Shown: piece after piece, positions 26,565 through 35,046 of the stretch | How the letters are laid out: each line of letters begins with the position of its first letter | Position numbering within the stretch: position 1 is the stretch's first letter | From: Skermanella stibiiresistens SB22 | GTDB taxonomy: Bacteria > Pseudomonadota > Alphaproteobacteria > Azospirillales > Azospirillaceae | DNA: 64,000 bases | Direction: 5' to 3' | Assembly (NCBI RefSeq): GCF_000576635.1 | Contig: NZ_AVFL01000005.1 | Span: forward strand, 62,001 to 126,000 | The notes under the pieces: model-generated | Databases searched by the model: none | What the model was told of the DNA's origin: nothing | What the model saw: only the letters and a program-made list of their open reading frames with translations | Position numbers and translations under genes: made by a program

Positions 26565-27581
26565 TCACTGGATTCGCTTGTCGGTCTGGGTCTGCGGAGT
26601 TCCGGCCGCCGCCTGGGACAGCGCCCGGACGATGGCGCGCCGCGCCAGATCGATCTTGAAGTCGTTGTGGCCGAAGCCCTTGGCGTCGCGCAGGATGTGG
26701 TCGGCGGCCTTCTTGAAGACGGCCTCCTCCGGCCGCTGGCCGCGCAGCGCGTCCTCCGCCGAGGTGTCGCGCCACGGCTTGTGGGCGACGCCGCCCAGCG
26801 CGATCCGGGCTTCCTTGATGGTGCCGCCCTCGAGCCGCAGCGCCGCCGCGACCGAAACCAGCGCGAAGGCGTAGGACAGCCGGTCACGCAGCTTCAGATA
26901 GCTGTAGTTGGTCGAGAAATCCTCGTTCGGCAGCTCGACCGCGACGATCAGCTCACGCTCGCCCAAATTGGTGTCGCGCTCCGGCTGGTCGCCCGGCAGG
27001 CGGTGGAAATCGGCGAAGGGGATGACGCGCTCGCCGTCGGGACCAGCCACGTGGACCTTGGCGCCCAGCGCCGCCAGCCCGACGCACATGTCGGACGGAT
27101 GGGTCGCGATGCACTTATCGCTGGTGCCCAGGATCGCGTTGATCCGGTTGACACCCTTGATCGCGGAACAGCCGCTGCCCGGCTCGCGCTTGTTGCACGG
27201 CGTCGCAGTGTCGTAGAAGTACAGGCAGCGCGTGCGCTGGAGCAGGTTGCCGCCGGTCGACGCCATGTTGCGCAGCTGCGGCGAGGCGCCGGCCAGGAGC
27301 GCGTCGGCCAGCAGCGGATAGCGCTTGGAGACCTGGGCGTCATAGGCCAGATCGGCGTTCGGGACGAGCGCGCCGACGCGCAGCCCGCCGCCGTCCGCCT
27401 TCTCGATCCGGTCGAGCGGCAGGCGGGTGATGTCGATCAGCCGGGTCGGCCGCTCGACATTGTACTTCATCAGGTCGACAAGGTTGGTGCCGCCTGCGAT
27501 GAAGCGCGCGGAGGGATCGGCCCCGACCTCGCGGACGGCCTCGGCGATATCGGAGGGGCGGGCGTAGGAGAACCGATTCAT
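26565..27581 (-). CDS. Molybdenum hydroxylase FAD-binding subunit (PaoB-like)
   Basis: A 338-residue CO-dehydrogenase-flavoprotein-type subunit. The FAD site ARFIAGGTNLVDLMK is near residue 25, with SPQLRNMASTGGNLLQRTRCLYF near residue 100. Four cysteines around residues 118-137 (RTRCLYF, TPCNKREPGSGC) match the extra [4Fe-4S] insertion known from E. coli PaoB. It passes electrons from the molybdenum and [2Fe-2S] subunits to an acceptor. Its ATG overlaps the stop of the [2Fe-2S] gene (ATGA), and the large subunit follows 11 bp later. Confidence 0.93.
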   Translation of the reverse strand: MNRFSYARPSDIAEAVREVGADPSARFIAGGTNLVDLMKYNVERPTRLIDITRLPLDRIEKADGGGLRVGALVPNADLAYDAQVSKRYPLLADALLAGASPQLRNMASTGGNLLQRTRCLYFYDTATPCNKREPGSGCSAIKGVNRINAILGTSDKCIATHPSDMCVGLAALGAKVHVAGPDGERVIPFADFHRLPGDQPERDTNLGERELIVAVELPNEDFSTNYSYLKLRDRLSYAFALVSVAAALRLEGGTIKEARIALGGVAHKPWRDTSAEDALRGQRPEEAVFKKAADHILRDAKGFGHNDFKIDLARRAIVRALSQAAAGTPQTQTDKRIQ

Positions 27582-28072
27582 TCCGCAGCCTCCTTCAAAC
27601 GGGTGTCACCCTGGTTGACGACTTGCTCGACGGCGGTGACGATGTTGACGTAGCAGCCGCAGCGACAGAGATTGCCGCTCATCAGTTCCCGGATCTCGTC
27701 GGCCGAATGCGCCCTACCCTCCTTCATCAGGCCGACGGCGGAACAGATCTGCCCGGGCGTACAGTAGCCGCATTGGAAGGCGTCGTGCTCGATGAAGGCG
27801 TCCTGCATCGGGTGCAGCTCGCCGCCCTTGGACAGGCCCTCGATCGTGGTGACGCTGGCGCCGTCCTTCATGACCGCCAGGGTCAGGCAGGAATTGACGC
27901 GGCGGTCGTCGACCAACACGGTGCAGGCGCCGCACTGGCCATGATCGCAGCCCTTCTTGGTGCCGGTCAGGTCCAGCGTGTCGCGCAATAGATCCAGGAG
28001 GCTGGTCCAGGGCTCGACGGTCAAACGCCGGACCTCGCCGTTGATCGTCAAGGTGATTGGAATGGAGTTCAA
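27578..28072 (-). CDS. Molybdenum hydroxylase [2Fe-2S] subunit (PaoA-like)
   Basis: A 164-residue iron-sulfur subunit. The plant-ferredoxin cluster is in KKGCDHGQCGACTVLVDDRRVNSC (near residue 45) and the second cluster in FQCGYCTPGQ plus NLCRCGCYVNI (residues 100-145). The start is TTG at 28072 with a perfect AGGAGG six bases upstream; a longer in-frame reading reaches past 28300 but lacks conservation. In this form there is no Tat signal, so the enzyme would be cytoplasmic, unlike E. coli PaoA. First gene of the triad; 248 bp separates it from the divergent phospholipase D gene. Confidence 0.93.
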   Translation of the reverse strand: MNSIPITLTINGEVRRLTVEPWTSLLDLLRDTLDLTGTKKGCDHGQCGACTVLVDDRRVNSCLTLAVMKDGASVTTIEGLSKGGELHPMQDAFIEHDAFQCGYCTPGQICSAVGLMKEGRAHSADEIRELMSGNLCRCGCYVNIVTAVEQVVNQGDTRLKEAAE

Positions 28073-28320
28073 GGCGAACCTCCTGTAAAAAACCGGTTGA
28101 TCTGAAAGGATATGAACGGCGCGCCATTGGTGGCGCGCGTCGTTCGCTCGCACGTTAACCTTTCGCCCCTCCTTTGGGTTCCCACCCTTGCCGATCGATT
28201 GCCCGGATTCGCTGGCGACAGGGCAACCTGATTGGCATAACGGTGTTCTCCCGAGCGGCATCGGGCCATCCAGACGTTGATTCCCCATCCTTAGAATCCC
28301 AGGAGCCGGCAGACCCCCTG

Positions 28321-29754
28321 ATGCGGACGAATGTGCTTCACGCCGCGACACGCAAGGAGCGGTCGCTGGACCAGATGCTGGCGAGCCAGGCGCTGTCGCG
28401 GGTTACCGGCGCCGCGGCGGTTCCGGGCAACGCGATCCGCTTGCTGAGGAACGGCGACGAGAACTATCCGGCGTGGCTGGAGGCGATCCGGTCGGCCGAG
28501 GTCTCGATCCAGTTCGAGAACTACATCATCTATGACGACGCGACCGGCCGGACCTTCGTCGACCTGCTGGCGGAGCGCGCGCGGGACGGCGTCCGCATCC
28601 ACTTCCTGTACGACTGGCTGGGCTGCTTCCGGAAGACGTCACGCGCCATGCTGCGGACGCTGACCCAGGCCGGCGTCCAGATCCGCGCCTTCAACCCGCC
28701 AGGCTTCGAGAGCCCGCTCGGCTGGCTGAGCCGCAACCACCGCAAGACGCTGATGGTCGACGGCAGGATCGGCTTCGTCTCCGGCCTGTGCGTCGGCGAT
28801 GTCTGGGTCGGCGACCCGGTGGCCAAGCGGAAGCCCTGGCGCGACACCGGAGTCGCGATCGAGGGGCCGGTCCTGCGCGACCTGGAATCGGCGTTCCGCC
28901 ATAGCTGGAACGCGGCAGGCCCGGCCCTGGACAAGCTGGAGGCGTCCCATCCGCGCCGGGCGCGGGAGCCGACGGGCGACGTCTCGATCCGGCTGATCGA
29001 GGGCCAGCCCTCCGAGATGGGCGTCTACCGGCTGGACCTGCTGATCGCCGCCGGGGTGCAGGACCGGCTGTGGCTGACCGACGCCTATTTCGTCGGGACC
29101 ACCGCCTATATCCAGGCGCTGGGCGAGGCGGCGCGCGATGGCGTCGACGTGCGCCTGCTGGTGCCCGGCATCAGCGACATCCCGATCACCCAGGCGCTGT
29201 CGCGCGCCAGCTATCGCCCGCTGCTGGAGGCCGGCGTCCGGATCTTCGAGTGGAACGGCCCGATGCTGCACGCCAAGACGGCGGTGGCCGACGGTCACTG
29301 GGCGCGGGTCGGCTCGACCAACCTCAACATCGCCAGCTGGATCGGCAACTGGGAGTTGGACATCGCGATCGAGGACGGCGCCTTCGCCGAGGCGATGGAG
29401 GCGATGTATCTCGAGGACCTGAACCAGGCGACCGAGGTCGTGCTCGACGTCAAGCACCGGCCGCAATCGGTGACGCCGCGCAGCCCGCGCGCCCGGCGCG
29501 AGAAGAAGCCGAGCACGGCGCGGGTCGCGGCGGGCAGCCTCGGCATCGGCAACACGGTCGGCGCCGCGCTGACCAATCGCCGCGCGGTCGGCCGCGCCGA
29601 GGCGGGCGTGCTGGCCGGCGCCGGGGGCATCCTGCTGGCGCTGGCGATCCTGGCGGCCTTCTTCCCACGCCTGATCGCCATCCCGATCATGCTGGTGGCC
29701 CTGCTGGTCGGCGGCGGGTTGCTGGCGCGCGCCTGGAAGCTGCGGCATCCTTGA
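28321..29754 (+). CDS. Phospholipase D-like / cardiolipin synthase family protein
   Basis: A 477-residue protein with two HKD motifs: HRKTLMVDG (His at residue 140) and HAKTAVADG (His at residue 317), each followed by the expected glycine/serine segments. A C-terminal pair of transmembrane helices (about 425-470) anchors it to the membrane. Cardiolipin synthases usually carry their membrane segments at the N terminus, so the C-terminal anchor is unusual. ATG at 28321 has AGGAG 13 bases upstream; upstream in-frame codons lack a good site. It probably makes cardiolipin or a related phosphatidyl transfer product. Confidence 0.88.
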   Translation: MRTNVLHAATRKERSLDQMLASQALSRVTGAAAVPGNAIRLLRNGDENYPAWLEAIRSAEVSIQFENYIIYDDATGRTFVDLLAERARDGVRIHFLYDWLGCFRKTSRAMLRTLTQAGVQIRAFNPPGFESPLGWLSRNHRKTLMVDGRIGFVSGLCVGDVWVGDPVAKRKPWRDTGVAIEGPVLRDLESAFRHSWNAAGPALDKLEASHPRRAREPTGDVSIRLIEGQPSEMGVYRLDLLIAAGVQDRLWLTDAYFVGTTAYIQALGEAARDGVDVRLLVPGISDIPITQALSRASYRPLLEAGVRIFEWNGPMLHAKTAVADGHWARVGSTNLNIASWIGNWELDIAIEDGAFAEAMEAMYLEDLNQATEVVLDVKHRPQSVTPRSPRARREKKPSTARVAAGSLGIGNTVGAALTNRRAVGRAEAGVLAGAGGILLALAILAAFFPRLIAIPIMLVALLVGGGLLARAWKLRHP

Positions 29755-29789
29755 CGCCAAAGGGCTTGATGCCAAACGGGGAGACTTGG

Positions 29790-30215
29790 ATGATCAACGA
29801 GAAACCGGCTTTCGACCCGGCCGCCGCCGGGTGGGAGCGCTTGCCCGACGCCGGCTTCCTGGATTTGGTAGGGCCACTGTGGCGCCACCGGGACGAGGCC
29901 GGAGCCGTCTATGGCTTTCTGGCGGAACCGAAGCACGCCAATCTGATCAATGTCGTCCAGGGCGGCATGCTGATGACCTTCGCCGATCGGACGCTGGGGA
30001 TCACCGCCTGGGAGGCGGCGGACAATCAAGTCTGCGTCACGATCCAGTTCGACATGCAGTTCATCGGAGCCGCCGACATCGGCGATTTCGTCGAGATCCG
30101 GCCCGAGGTCATCCGCAAGACACGGACGCTGGTCTTCCTGCGCGGGACGATCCTGGACGGCGACCGTGTGGTCGCGGCGGCCAGCGGGGTGTGGAAGATC
30201 CTCGATCGTAAGTGA
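29790..30215 (+). CDS. PaaI-type hotdog thioesterase
   Basis: A 141-residue single hotdog domain. The HANLINVVQGGMLMTFADRTLG segment (about residues 50-71) holds the N/H-G-G-x-x-x-x-x-D active-site helix of PaaI-like acyl-CoA thioesterases, followed by CVTIQFDMQFI and VIRKTRTLVFLRG strands. ATG at 29790 has GGGGAG six bases upstream. It follows the phospholipase D gene by 35 bp and may share its transcript. Substrate unknown. Confidence 0.88.
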   Translation: MINEKPAFDPAAAGWERLPDAGFLDLVGPLWRHRDEAGAVYGFLAEPKHANLINVVQGGMLMTFADRTLGITAWEAADNQVCVTIQFDMQFIGAADIGDFVEIRPEVIRKTRTLVFLRGTILDGDRVVAAASGVWKILDRK

Positions 30216-30250
30216 ACGGGCCGATGGCGTTTCGCCTTGAGCTTTCGCCC

Positions 30251-30275
30251 GACTGGCGCGATCATCATGCCAGTC
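30251..30275. promoter_or_regulatory. Operator site A (autoregulatory) of the apiose-locus GntR regulator
   Basis: The minus strand reads ACTGGCATGATGAT (complement of 30261-30274), one base from the three other sites. Here it also forms a perfect 7-bp inverted repeat, GACTGGC/GCCAGTC, at 30251-30257 and 30269-30275. It overlaps a plausible promoter for the regulator (TTGAGC 30237, GATCAT 30260, 17 bp), 33 bp before the ATG. The 30216-30306 gap otherwise holds nothing clear. Confidence 0.6.
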
Positions 30276-30306
30276 GCCGTATCAGGTCCGCCAGAGCCGC
30301 CTCCAA

Positions 30307-31017
30307 ATGAAGTCCATTGAACCAATCCCGCGGCGCAAGCTCTACCAGGAGGTGCTCGACCGCCTGCTGGCCCGCATCTCCAGCGGCGAGTACGCGGTCG
30401 GCGACCAGTTGCCGTCCGAGCGCCAGCTGATGGAGATGTACAAGGTCGGCCGTCCCGCCATCCGGGAGGCCATGCAGACCCTGTCCCACATGGGTCTGGT
30501 GTCGATCACCCATGGCGAGCGGGCCCGGGTCACGCCGATCACAGCCGCCCGGGTGATCGAGCAGGTCGGCGAGACCGCCAAGCACTTCATCGCCACGGCG
30601 CCCGAGAACCTGGAGCACCTGAAGGACGCCCGCGTCTTCTTCGAAGTCGGCATGGTCCGGCTGGCGGCCCAGAAGGCGACCGAGGAGGACATCAACCGGC
30701 TGGCCCGCCGTTTGGAGGACCACCGGGAGAGCCTGTCCGATCTGGCGAACTTCCTGCCCTGCGACATGGCGTTCCACCGCGAGATCGCGATGATCTCCGG
30801 CAACCCGATCTATGTCGCGGTCAGCCAGTCGATGTTCGCGTGGCTGGCGGTCTATCACGTCAAGCTTCTGCGGGCGCCCGGCGCCGAGCAGATCACGATC
30901 CAGGAACACGAACGCATCTTCGACGCCATCGCCACCCGCGATCCCGACGAGGCGGACGCCGCCATGTCCGACCACTTGAAGCGGGCCAGCCAATTGTATC
31001 GACAGTTCGAGAGTTGA
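30307..31017 (+). CDS. GntR/FCD (FadR subfamily) transcriptional regulator of the apiose locus
   Basis: A 236-residue regulator. The winged-helix domain (residues 10-75) has GDQLPSERQLMEMYKVGRPAIREAMQTL; the FCD domain (90-230) has the metal-ligand type HREIAMISGNP near residue 158 and a terminal EHERIFDAIATRDPDEADAAMSDHL helix, as in NanR/LldR-like proteins. It lies directly before apnL and the ABC importer. Four near-identical operator-like elements (sites A-D) lie before this gene, both binding-protein genes and the RuBisCO-like gene, so it probably represses the entire pathway and is released by a pathway sugar or acid. Confidence 0.92.
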   Translation: MKSIEPIPRRKLYQEVLDRLLARISSGEYAVGDQLPSERQLMEMYKVGRPAIREAMQTLSHMGLVSITHGERARVTPITAARVIEQVGETAKHFIATAPENLEHLKDARVFFEVGMVRLAAQKATEEDINRLARRLEDHRESLSDLANFLPCDMAFHREIAMISGNPIYVAVSQSMFAWLAVYHVKLLRAPGAEQITIQEHERIFDAIATRDPDEADAAMSDHLKRASQLYRQFES

Positions 31018-31089
31018 TGCCAAGACCATAAGGCCGCGCGACAGCGGCCGCAAGGGCCAGATGGGCCACAAGGGGGAGGGAAGCACGCC

Positions 31090-32853
31090 ATGACCTGCGT
31101 CACGTTGTACGGGACCGGGATACCCCCAGCCACGCCCCGCGTCCTGCGGGCCGGCGCCTTGAGCGCCGAGTTGGAGGATGGCGCGTTGCGCGCGATCCGC
31201 TGGCACGGGATCGAGATCCTGCGCGGCGTCAACTATCTGGTCCGCGACCCCGGCTGGGGCACGCTGCCGGCGTCGTTGTCCAACCTGTTCATCGAGGAGA
31301 GCGACGAGGCCTTCGCGGTCTCGTTCGAGGCCACCGTGGGTGACGGCTATCAATACGATGCCGAGATCCAGGGGAGCGCCGACGGGCGGCTGAGCTTCGA
31401 GGTGACCGGGATGGCCTCGGCCAACCTGGAGACCTGCCGGACTGGCTTCGTGGTGCTGCATCCGATCGAGGGCGTGGCGGGCGAGCCGGTCGAGGTCGGG
31501 CACGCCGATGGCGGCCGGGAGGAGACGCGGTTCCCCCGGCTGATCAGCCCCGCCCAGCCGATCCTGTCGATCGAAAGCCTGACCCATCGGCCGGTGCCGG
31601 GCGTCACGGCGGTCTGCCGGTTCGAGGGTGACGTCTTCGAGATGGAGGACCAGCGGAACTGGACCGACGCCTCGTACAAGACCTATGTCCGCCCGCTGTC
31701 GCTGCCGACGCCCTACACCATCCAAGCTGGCACCCGGCTGACCCAGGCGGTCCGGCTGGAGGTGACCGGGCAACCCACGGCCCCCGCGCAAGTCCGGGAT
31801 GGCATCGGTGTCACGGTCGGCCCGGCGCTGGACCTTGTGATGCCGCCGGTGGGCGCCGGGATTGATCCACTGTGCCTGCCCAAGCGGGCGGAGCCGGGGC
31901 TGGGCCTGCTGGTCGGGCGGCTGGCGGGGGCGCGGGGTGACGTCGAGACCCTGCGGGCCTATGGCGATCTGGCGCGGCGGGCCGGGGCGGAGCTGTTCCT
32001 GGAACTGCCGCTGGCTTGCGATCGCCCGCTGGACGCGGAGTTGGGGGAGATCGCCGGACGGATCGACGCGGCGGGGGTGAGCGTCGCCGGGGTGACGGTG
32101 GCGCCAGCCGCCTACCTGAAGAGCTATCAGCCTTCCGGACCCTGGCCCGAGGTGCCGGGCTTCCGCGAGGTCTACCGGGCGGCCCGCAAGGCGTTTCCGG
32201 GCGTTGCGATCGGCGGCGGCGTGCATGCCTTCTTCACCGAGTTGAACCGGGCGCGGCCGCCGGTGGACGAGGTCGATTACGTCAGCTTCACCACCTCGCC
32301 GATCGTCCACGCGGCGGACGAGCGGTCGATCTGGGAATCGCTGGAGTCGCTGCCGTTCGTGATGGAGACGGCGCGGTCGTTCTGCGGCGGCAAGCCGATC
32401 CGGGTCGGTCCCTCCGCGATTGGGATGCGCGACAATCCCTATGGCGTGGCGCCGGTCGAGAACCCGGATAATCGCCGAGTCGCCATGGCCCGGCGCGATC
32501 CGCGCCAGCGCGGGACGTTCGGCGCAGCGTGGTACCTGGGCTATGCGGCGGCCCTGGCATACGAGGGGGCGGCGTCGGTGGCGCTGGGCGCGCTGGAGGG
32601 TGATTTCGGCTTCGTGGGCACGCCGAGCCAGCGGGTGATCGTGGCCCTGGCGGAGGCGAAGGGCGCGCCGTTGCTGAAGGTCGAGGTCTCGGGAGGCAAG
32701 TCGGTGGCGGCGCTGGCCTGGAGGACGCCGGCCGGGCCGGTGCTGTGGCTGGCGAATGGATCGCCCGCCGCGGTGCGGGTCGACGTGGTCGGCCATGGCG
32801 CGGTCGAGGTGCCGGCTGGCGGGGTCGAGGGCGTGGCGCTGTCCACCCCCTAA
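31090..32853 (+). CDS. apnL: D-apionate lactonase
   Basis: A 587-residue cytoplasmic protein with three parts by eye: an N-terminal beta-rich domain (ending around 225), a middle TIM-barrel-like domain (about 245-510) and a C-terminal beta domain. This length and plan match ApnL from the described D-apiose pathways. The identification rests on overall pattern and on co-location with apsD, a RuBisCO-like protein, oiaK and apnO in the same window. It would hydrolyse D-apionolactone, made by ApsD, to D-apionate. GGGGGAGGG precedes the ATG by nine bases. It sits between the regulator and the ABC importer. Confidence 0.8.
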   Translation: MTCVTLYGTGIPPATPRVLRAGALSAELEDGALRAIRWHGIEILRGVNYLVRDPGWGTLPASLSNLFIEESDEAFAVSFEATVGDGYQYDAEIQGSADGRLSFEVTGMASANLETCRTGFVVLHPIEGVAGEPVEVGHADGGREETRFPRLISPAQPILSIESLTHRPVPGVTAVCRFEGDVFEMEDQRNWTDASYKTYVRPLSLPTPYTIQAGTRLTQAVRLEVTGQPTAPAQVRDGIGVTVGPALDLVMPPVGAGIDPLCLPKRAEPGLGLLVGRLAGARGDVETLRAYGDLARRAGAELFLELPLACDRPLDAELGEIAGRIDAAGVSVAGVTVAPAAYLKSYQPSGPWPEVPGFREVYRAARKAFPGVAIGGGVHAFFTELNRARPPVDEVDYVSFTTSPIVHAADERSIWESLESLPFVMETARSFCGGKPIRVGPSAIGMRDNPYGVAPVENPDNRRVAMARRDPRQRGTFGAAWYLGYAAALAYEGAASVALGALEGDFGFVGTPSQRVIVALAEAKGAPLLKVEVSGGKSVAALAWRTPAGPVLWLANGSPAAVRVDVVGHGAVEVPAGGVEGVALSTP

Positions 32854-32860
32854 TTCCCAG

Positions 32861-32890
32861 TTGTCGGCCCTCGGACGACTGGTATGCTGA
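32861..32890 (+). promoter_or_regulatory. Promoter with operator site B, upstream of the first ABC importer
   Basis: TTGTCG (32861-32866) and TATGCT (32883-32888) are 16 bp apart; ACTGGTATGCTGA (32878-32890) overlays the -10. The same design occurs at site D. It lies 50 bp before the binding-protein ATG, so the importer can be transcribed separately from apnL. Confidence 0.6.
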
Positions 32891-32939
32891 CCGCATAAGC
32901 AAACCAAGCGGCACAAGCCGCGGCAGGGAGGAAACACCG

Positions 32940-33941
32940 ATGAAACTCACGCGTCGGCAATTCACGATCGGCACCCTCATCGCGGCCGGTACCGCCGGCA
33001 TGCCCGTCTTCGCCAAGGCGCAGGGCAAGAAGACGATCGCCGTGCTGTTCGACGGCCTGTATTCGCCGTTCTGGGTCGCGGGGCTGGACGCCCTCAAGCA
33101 GGACCTGACCAAGCGCGGATACGAGATGGTCCAGGCGATCTCGGACAAGGACGACAATCGCCAGTTCGAACAGGTCCGCGCCATGCTGGCGCGCAAGGTC
33201 GATGGCATCATCATCGTCCAGACCGACAGCAACGCGGTCATCCCGGCGATCAAGGCGGCCAACGACGCCAAGGTGCCGATGGTCCACTTCAACCGCCCGC
33301 CGGCCAAGACCGACGCCTTCTCGGTCGCGGTGGTCGCGGACAACCGCAAGATCACCAACGCCACGGTCGAGCACATGGTCAAGGTCGCCCGCGAGCAGGG
33401 CGGCAAGTACAAGGCCGCGATCCTGATCGGCAACCTGGGCGACCCCAACGCGATCGGCCGGCGCGACGGCTTCTTCGACGTGGTGGATAAGAATAAAGAC
33501 ATCATCGACGTCGTCGCCCGCATCCCGACGGAGTGGAACGCCGACGTGGCCTTCGCCGGCCTGACCAACGCGTTCCAAGCGAACCCCGACATCAATTTCC
33601 TCTTCACATCGTCCGACTTCCTGTTCCCGCAGATCGTACAGGTGATGAAGACCAGGAACAAGTTCCATCAGATAGGACAAAAAGACCACGTCATCTTCGG
33701 CGGGTTCGATGGCGACGCCACGGCGTATGAGCTGCTGAAGGACAAGTACCTGGACGCCGACGGCGTGCAGGACCTGTTCAAGGAAGCCGAGCTGGCGGTC
33801 AACGCGATCGTCGACCTGCAAGGCGGCAAGACGGTGGAGCGGGTGCTGCTGGATCCCGGTTTCGCGATCCACCAAGCCAACATGGCGGAGGTCCGCGACC
33901 GCATGTGGGGCTATAGCATCTACAAGCAGAAGAACGGCTGA
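32940..33941 (+). CDS. Sugar ABC transporter, periplasmic binding protein (apiose-locus importer 1)
   Basis: A 333-residue ribose-type (peripla_BP_4) binding protein. The N terminus, MKLTRRQFTIGTLIAAGTAG, has a twin-arginine-like RRQF motif, so export may go by Tat. The mature part has KTIAVLFDGLYSPFWVAGLDALKQ and the DGIIIVQTDSNAVIPAIKAA segment typical of the family. It feeds the following permease-ATPase-permease genes. Position next to apnL and apsD suggests a pentose such as D-apiose as ligand; that is inference. Confidence 0.9.
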   Translation: MKLTRRQFTIGTLIAAGTAGMPVFAKAQGKKTIAVLFDGLYSPFWVAGLDALKQDLTKRGYEMVQAISDKDDNRQFEQVRAMLARKVDGIIIVQTDSNAVIPAIKAANDAKVPMVHFNRPPAKTDAFSVAVVADNRKITNATVEHMVKVAREQGGKYKAAILIGNLGDPNAIGRRDGFFDVVDKNKDIIDVVARIPTEWNADVAFAGLTNAFQANPDINFLFTSSDFLFPQIVQVMKTRNKFHQIGQKDHVIFGGFDGDATAYELLKDKYLDADGVQDLFKEAELAVNAIVDLQGGKTVERVLLDPGFAIHQANMAEVRDRMWGYSIYKQKNG

Positions 33942-33970
33942 GCGGCGGCCGGGCTGGGAACGCGGCACCG

Positions 33971-34999
33971 ATGATCGCGACATCCATCGCCGGCGAGGCG
34001 CGGCCGTCCGGGCCGCGCCGCTTGCTGCGGCACCTGCTGTTCTCCGAATACCTGGTGCTCTATCTCAGCCTCGCCTATTTCCTGGCGGTGCTGCCGTTCG
34101 TGCCCCAGATGGCCTCGGCGGAGGTGATGCGGAACATCCTGTCCGACATGCTGCCGCTGCTGGTGGTGGCGATCGGCCAGACCTTCGTGCTGATCGTCGC
34201 CGGCATCGACCTGTCGGTGACCTCGATCATCGCGATGGCGAGCGTCGTCGGGGCCAGCGTCATGACGGGCGACGGCGGCTATCTGGCGGACTCGGCGCTG
34301 GCGGTGCCGGGCGCCATGATCGCCATGGTGCTGGTCGGGTTGGCGATCGGCGCCTTCAACGGCTTCTGCGTCAACCGGCTGGGCATGCCGCCCTTCATCG
34401 TGACGCTGACGACGATGATGTTCTTCTCCGGCGCCGCGATCTGGTTCACCACCTTCCACACCGAGACCAGCAGCATCGCCAACCTGCCCCACGGGTTCGT
34501 CGTGTTGGGACAGGGCAATCTGGGCGGCGTGCCGCACGCCTTGTGGGTGGTGGCCGCCGTCGGGATCGCCGCGCATCTGGTGCTGGCGCGCAGCGTGCTG
34601 GGCCGGCGGCTCTACGCCTGCGGCCAGAACCGGAGGGCGGCGGCCGTGTCGGGCGTGCCGGTCGGCCGGGTGATCGCGGCGGCGTTCCTAATCTCGGGAG
34701 CCTGCGCCGCCGTGGCGTCGATCCTGTACACCGGGCGGCTGCAAACCGGGACGCCGATCCTGGGCCAGACGATCCTGCTGGACATCATCGGCGCCGTGGT
34801 GATCGGCGGCACCAGCCTGTTCGGGGGCAAGGGCAAGGTGCTGTGGACGGTGTTCGGCGTGCTGTTCCTGGTGCTGATCGACACCAGCCTGAAGATGCTG
34901 GGTCTGTCGCTGTTCTCGGTCTTCGCGATCAAGGGCTGCGTGATCCTGCTGGCCGCCGTGATCGACGCCGTCCGCACCCGGTACGCCGCCCGGTTCTAG
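33971..34999 (+). CDS. Sugar ABC transporter permease (RbsC-like)
   Basis: A 342-residue membrane protein of the ribose/xylose/AraH family, with about nine to ten helices. It shows the LIVAGIDLSVTSIIAMASVVGA signature near residue 75, GMPPFIVTLTTMMF and GAVVIGGTSLFGGKGKVLWTVFGVLF near the C terminus. It forms the membrane channel of importer 1, probably as a heterodimer with the second permease at 36597. It follows the binding-protein gene by 29 bp. Confidence 0.93.
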   Translation: MIATSIAGEARPSGPRRLLRHLLFSEYLVLYLSLAYFLAVLPFVPQMASAEVMRNILSDMLPLLVVAIGQTFVLIVAGIDLSVTSIIAMASVVGASVMTGDGGYLADSALAVPGAMIAMVLVGLAIGAFNGFCVNRLGMPPFIVTLTTMMFFSGAAIWFTTFHTETSSIANLPHGFVVLGQGNLGGVPHALWVVAAVGIAAHLVLARSVLGRRLYACGQNRRAAAVSGVPVGRVIAAAFLISGACAAVASILYTGRLQTGTPILGQTILLDIIGAVVIGGTSLFGGKGKVLWTVFGVLFLVLIDTSLKMLGLSLFSVFAIKGCVILLAAVIDAVRTRYAARF

Positions 35000-35046
35000 T
35001 TTCGGGGTTTTAACATCCCGGTCCCGAGTTTTAGGAGGCTTCGATC

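Noticed and set aside
24277-26775. An extended start for the molybdenum hydroxylase large subunit, up to 26775
   Set aside because: The extra N terminus is the shadow of the FAD-subunit gene; ATG at 26553 has a good ribosome-binding site and begins just before the conserved domain.
30265-32937. An 890-codon minus-strand frame opposite the GntR and apnL genes
   Set aside because: Composition is typical of a GC-rich antisense shadow, and both genes on the plus strand have strong family patterns and ribosome-binding sites.
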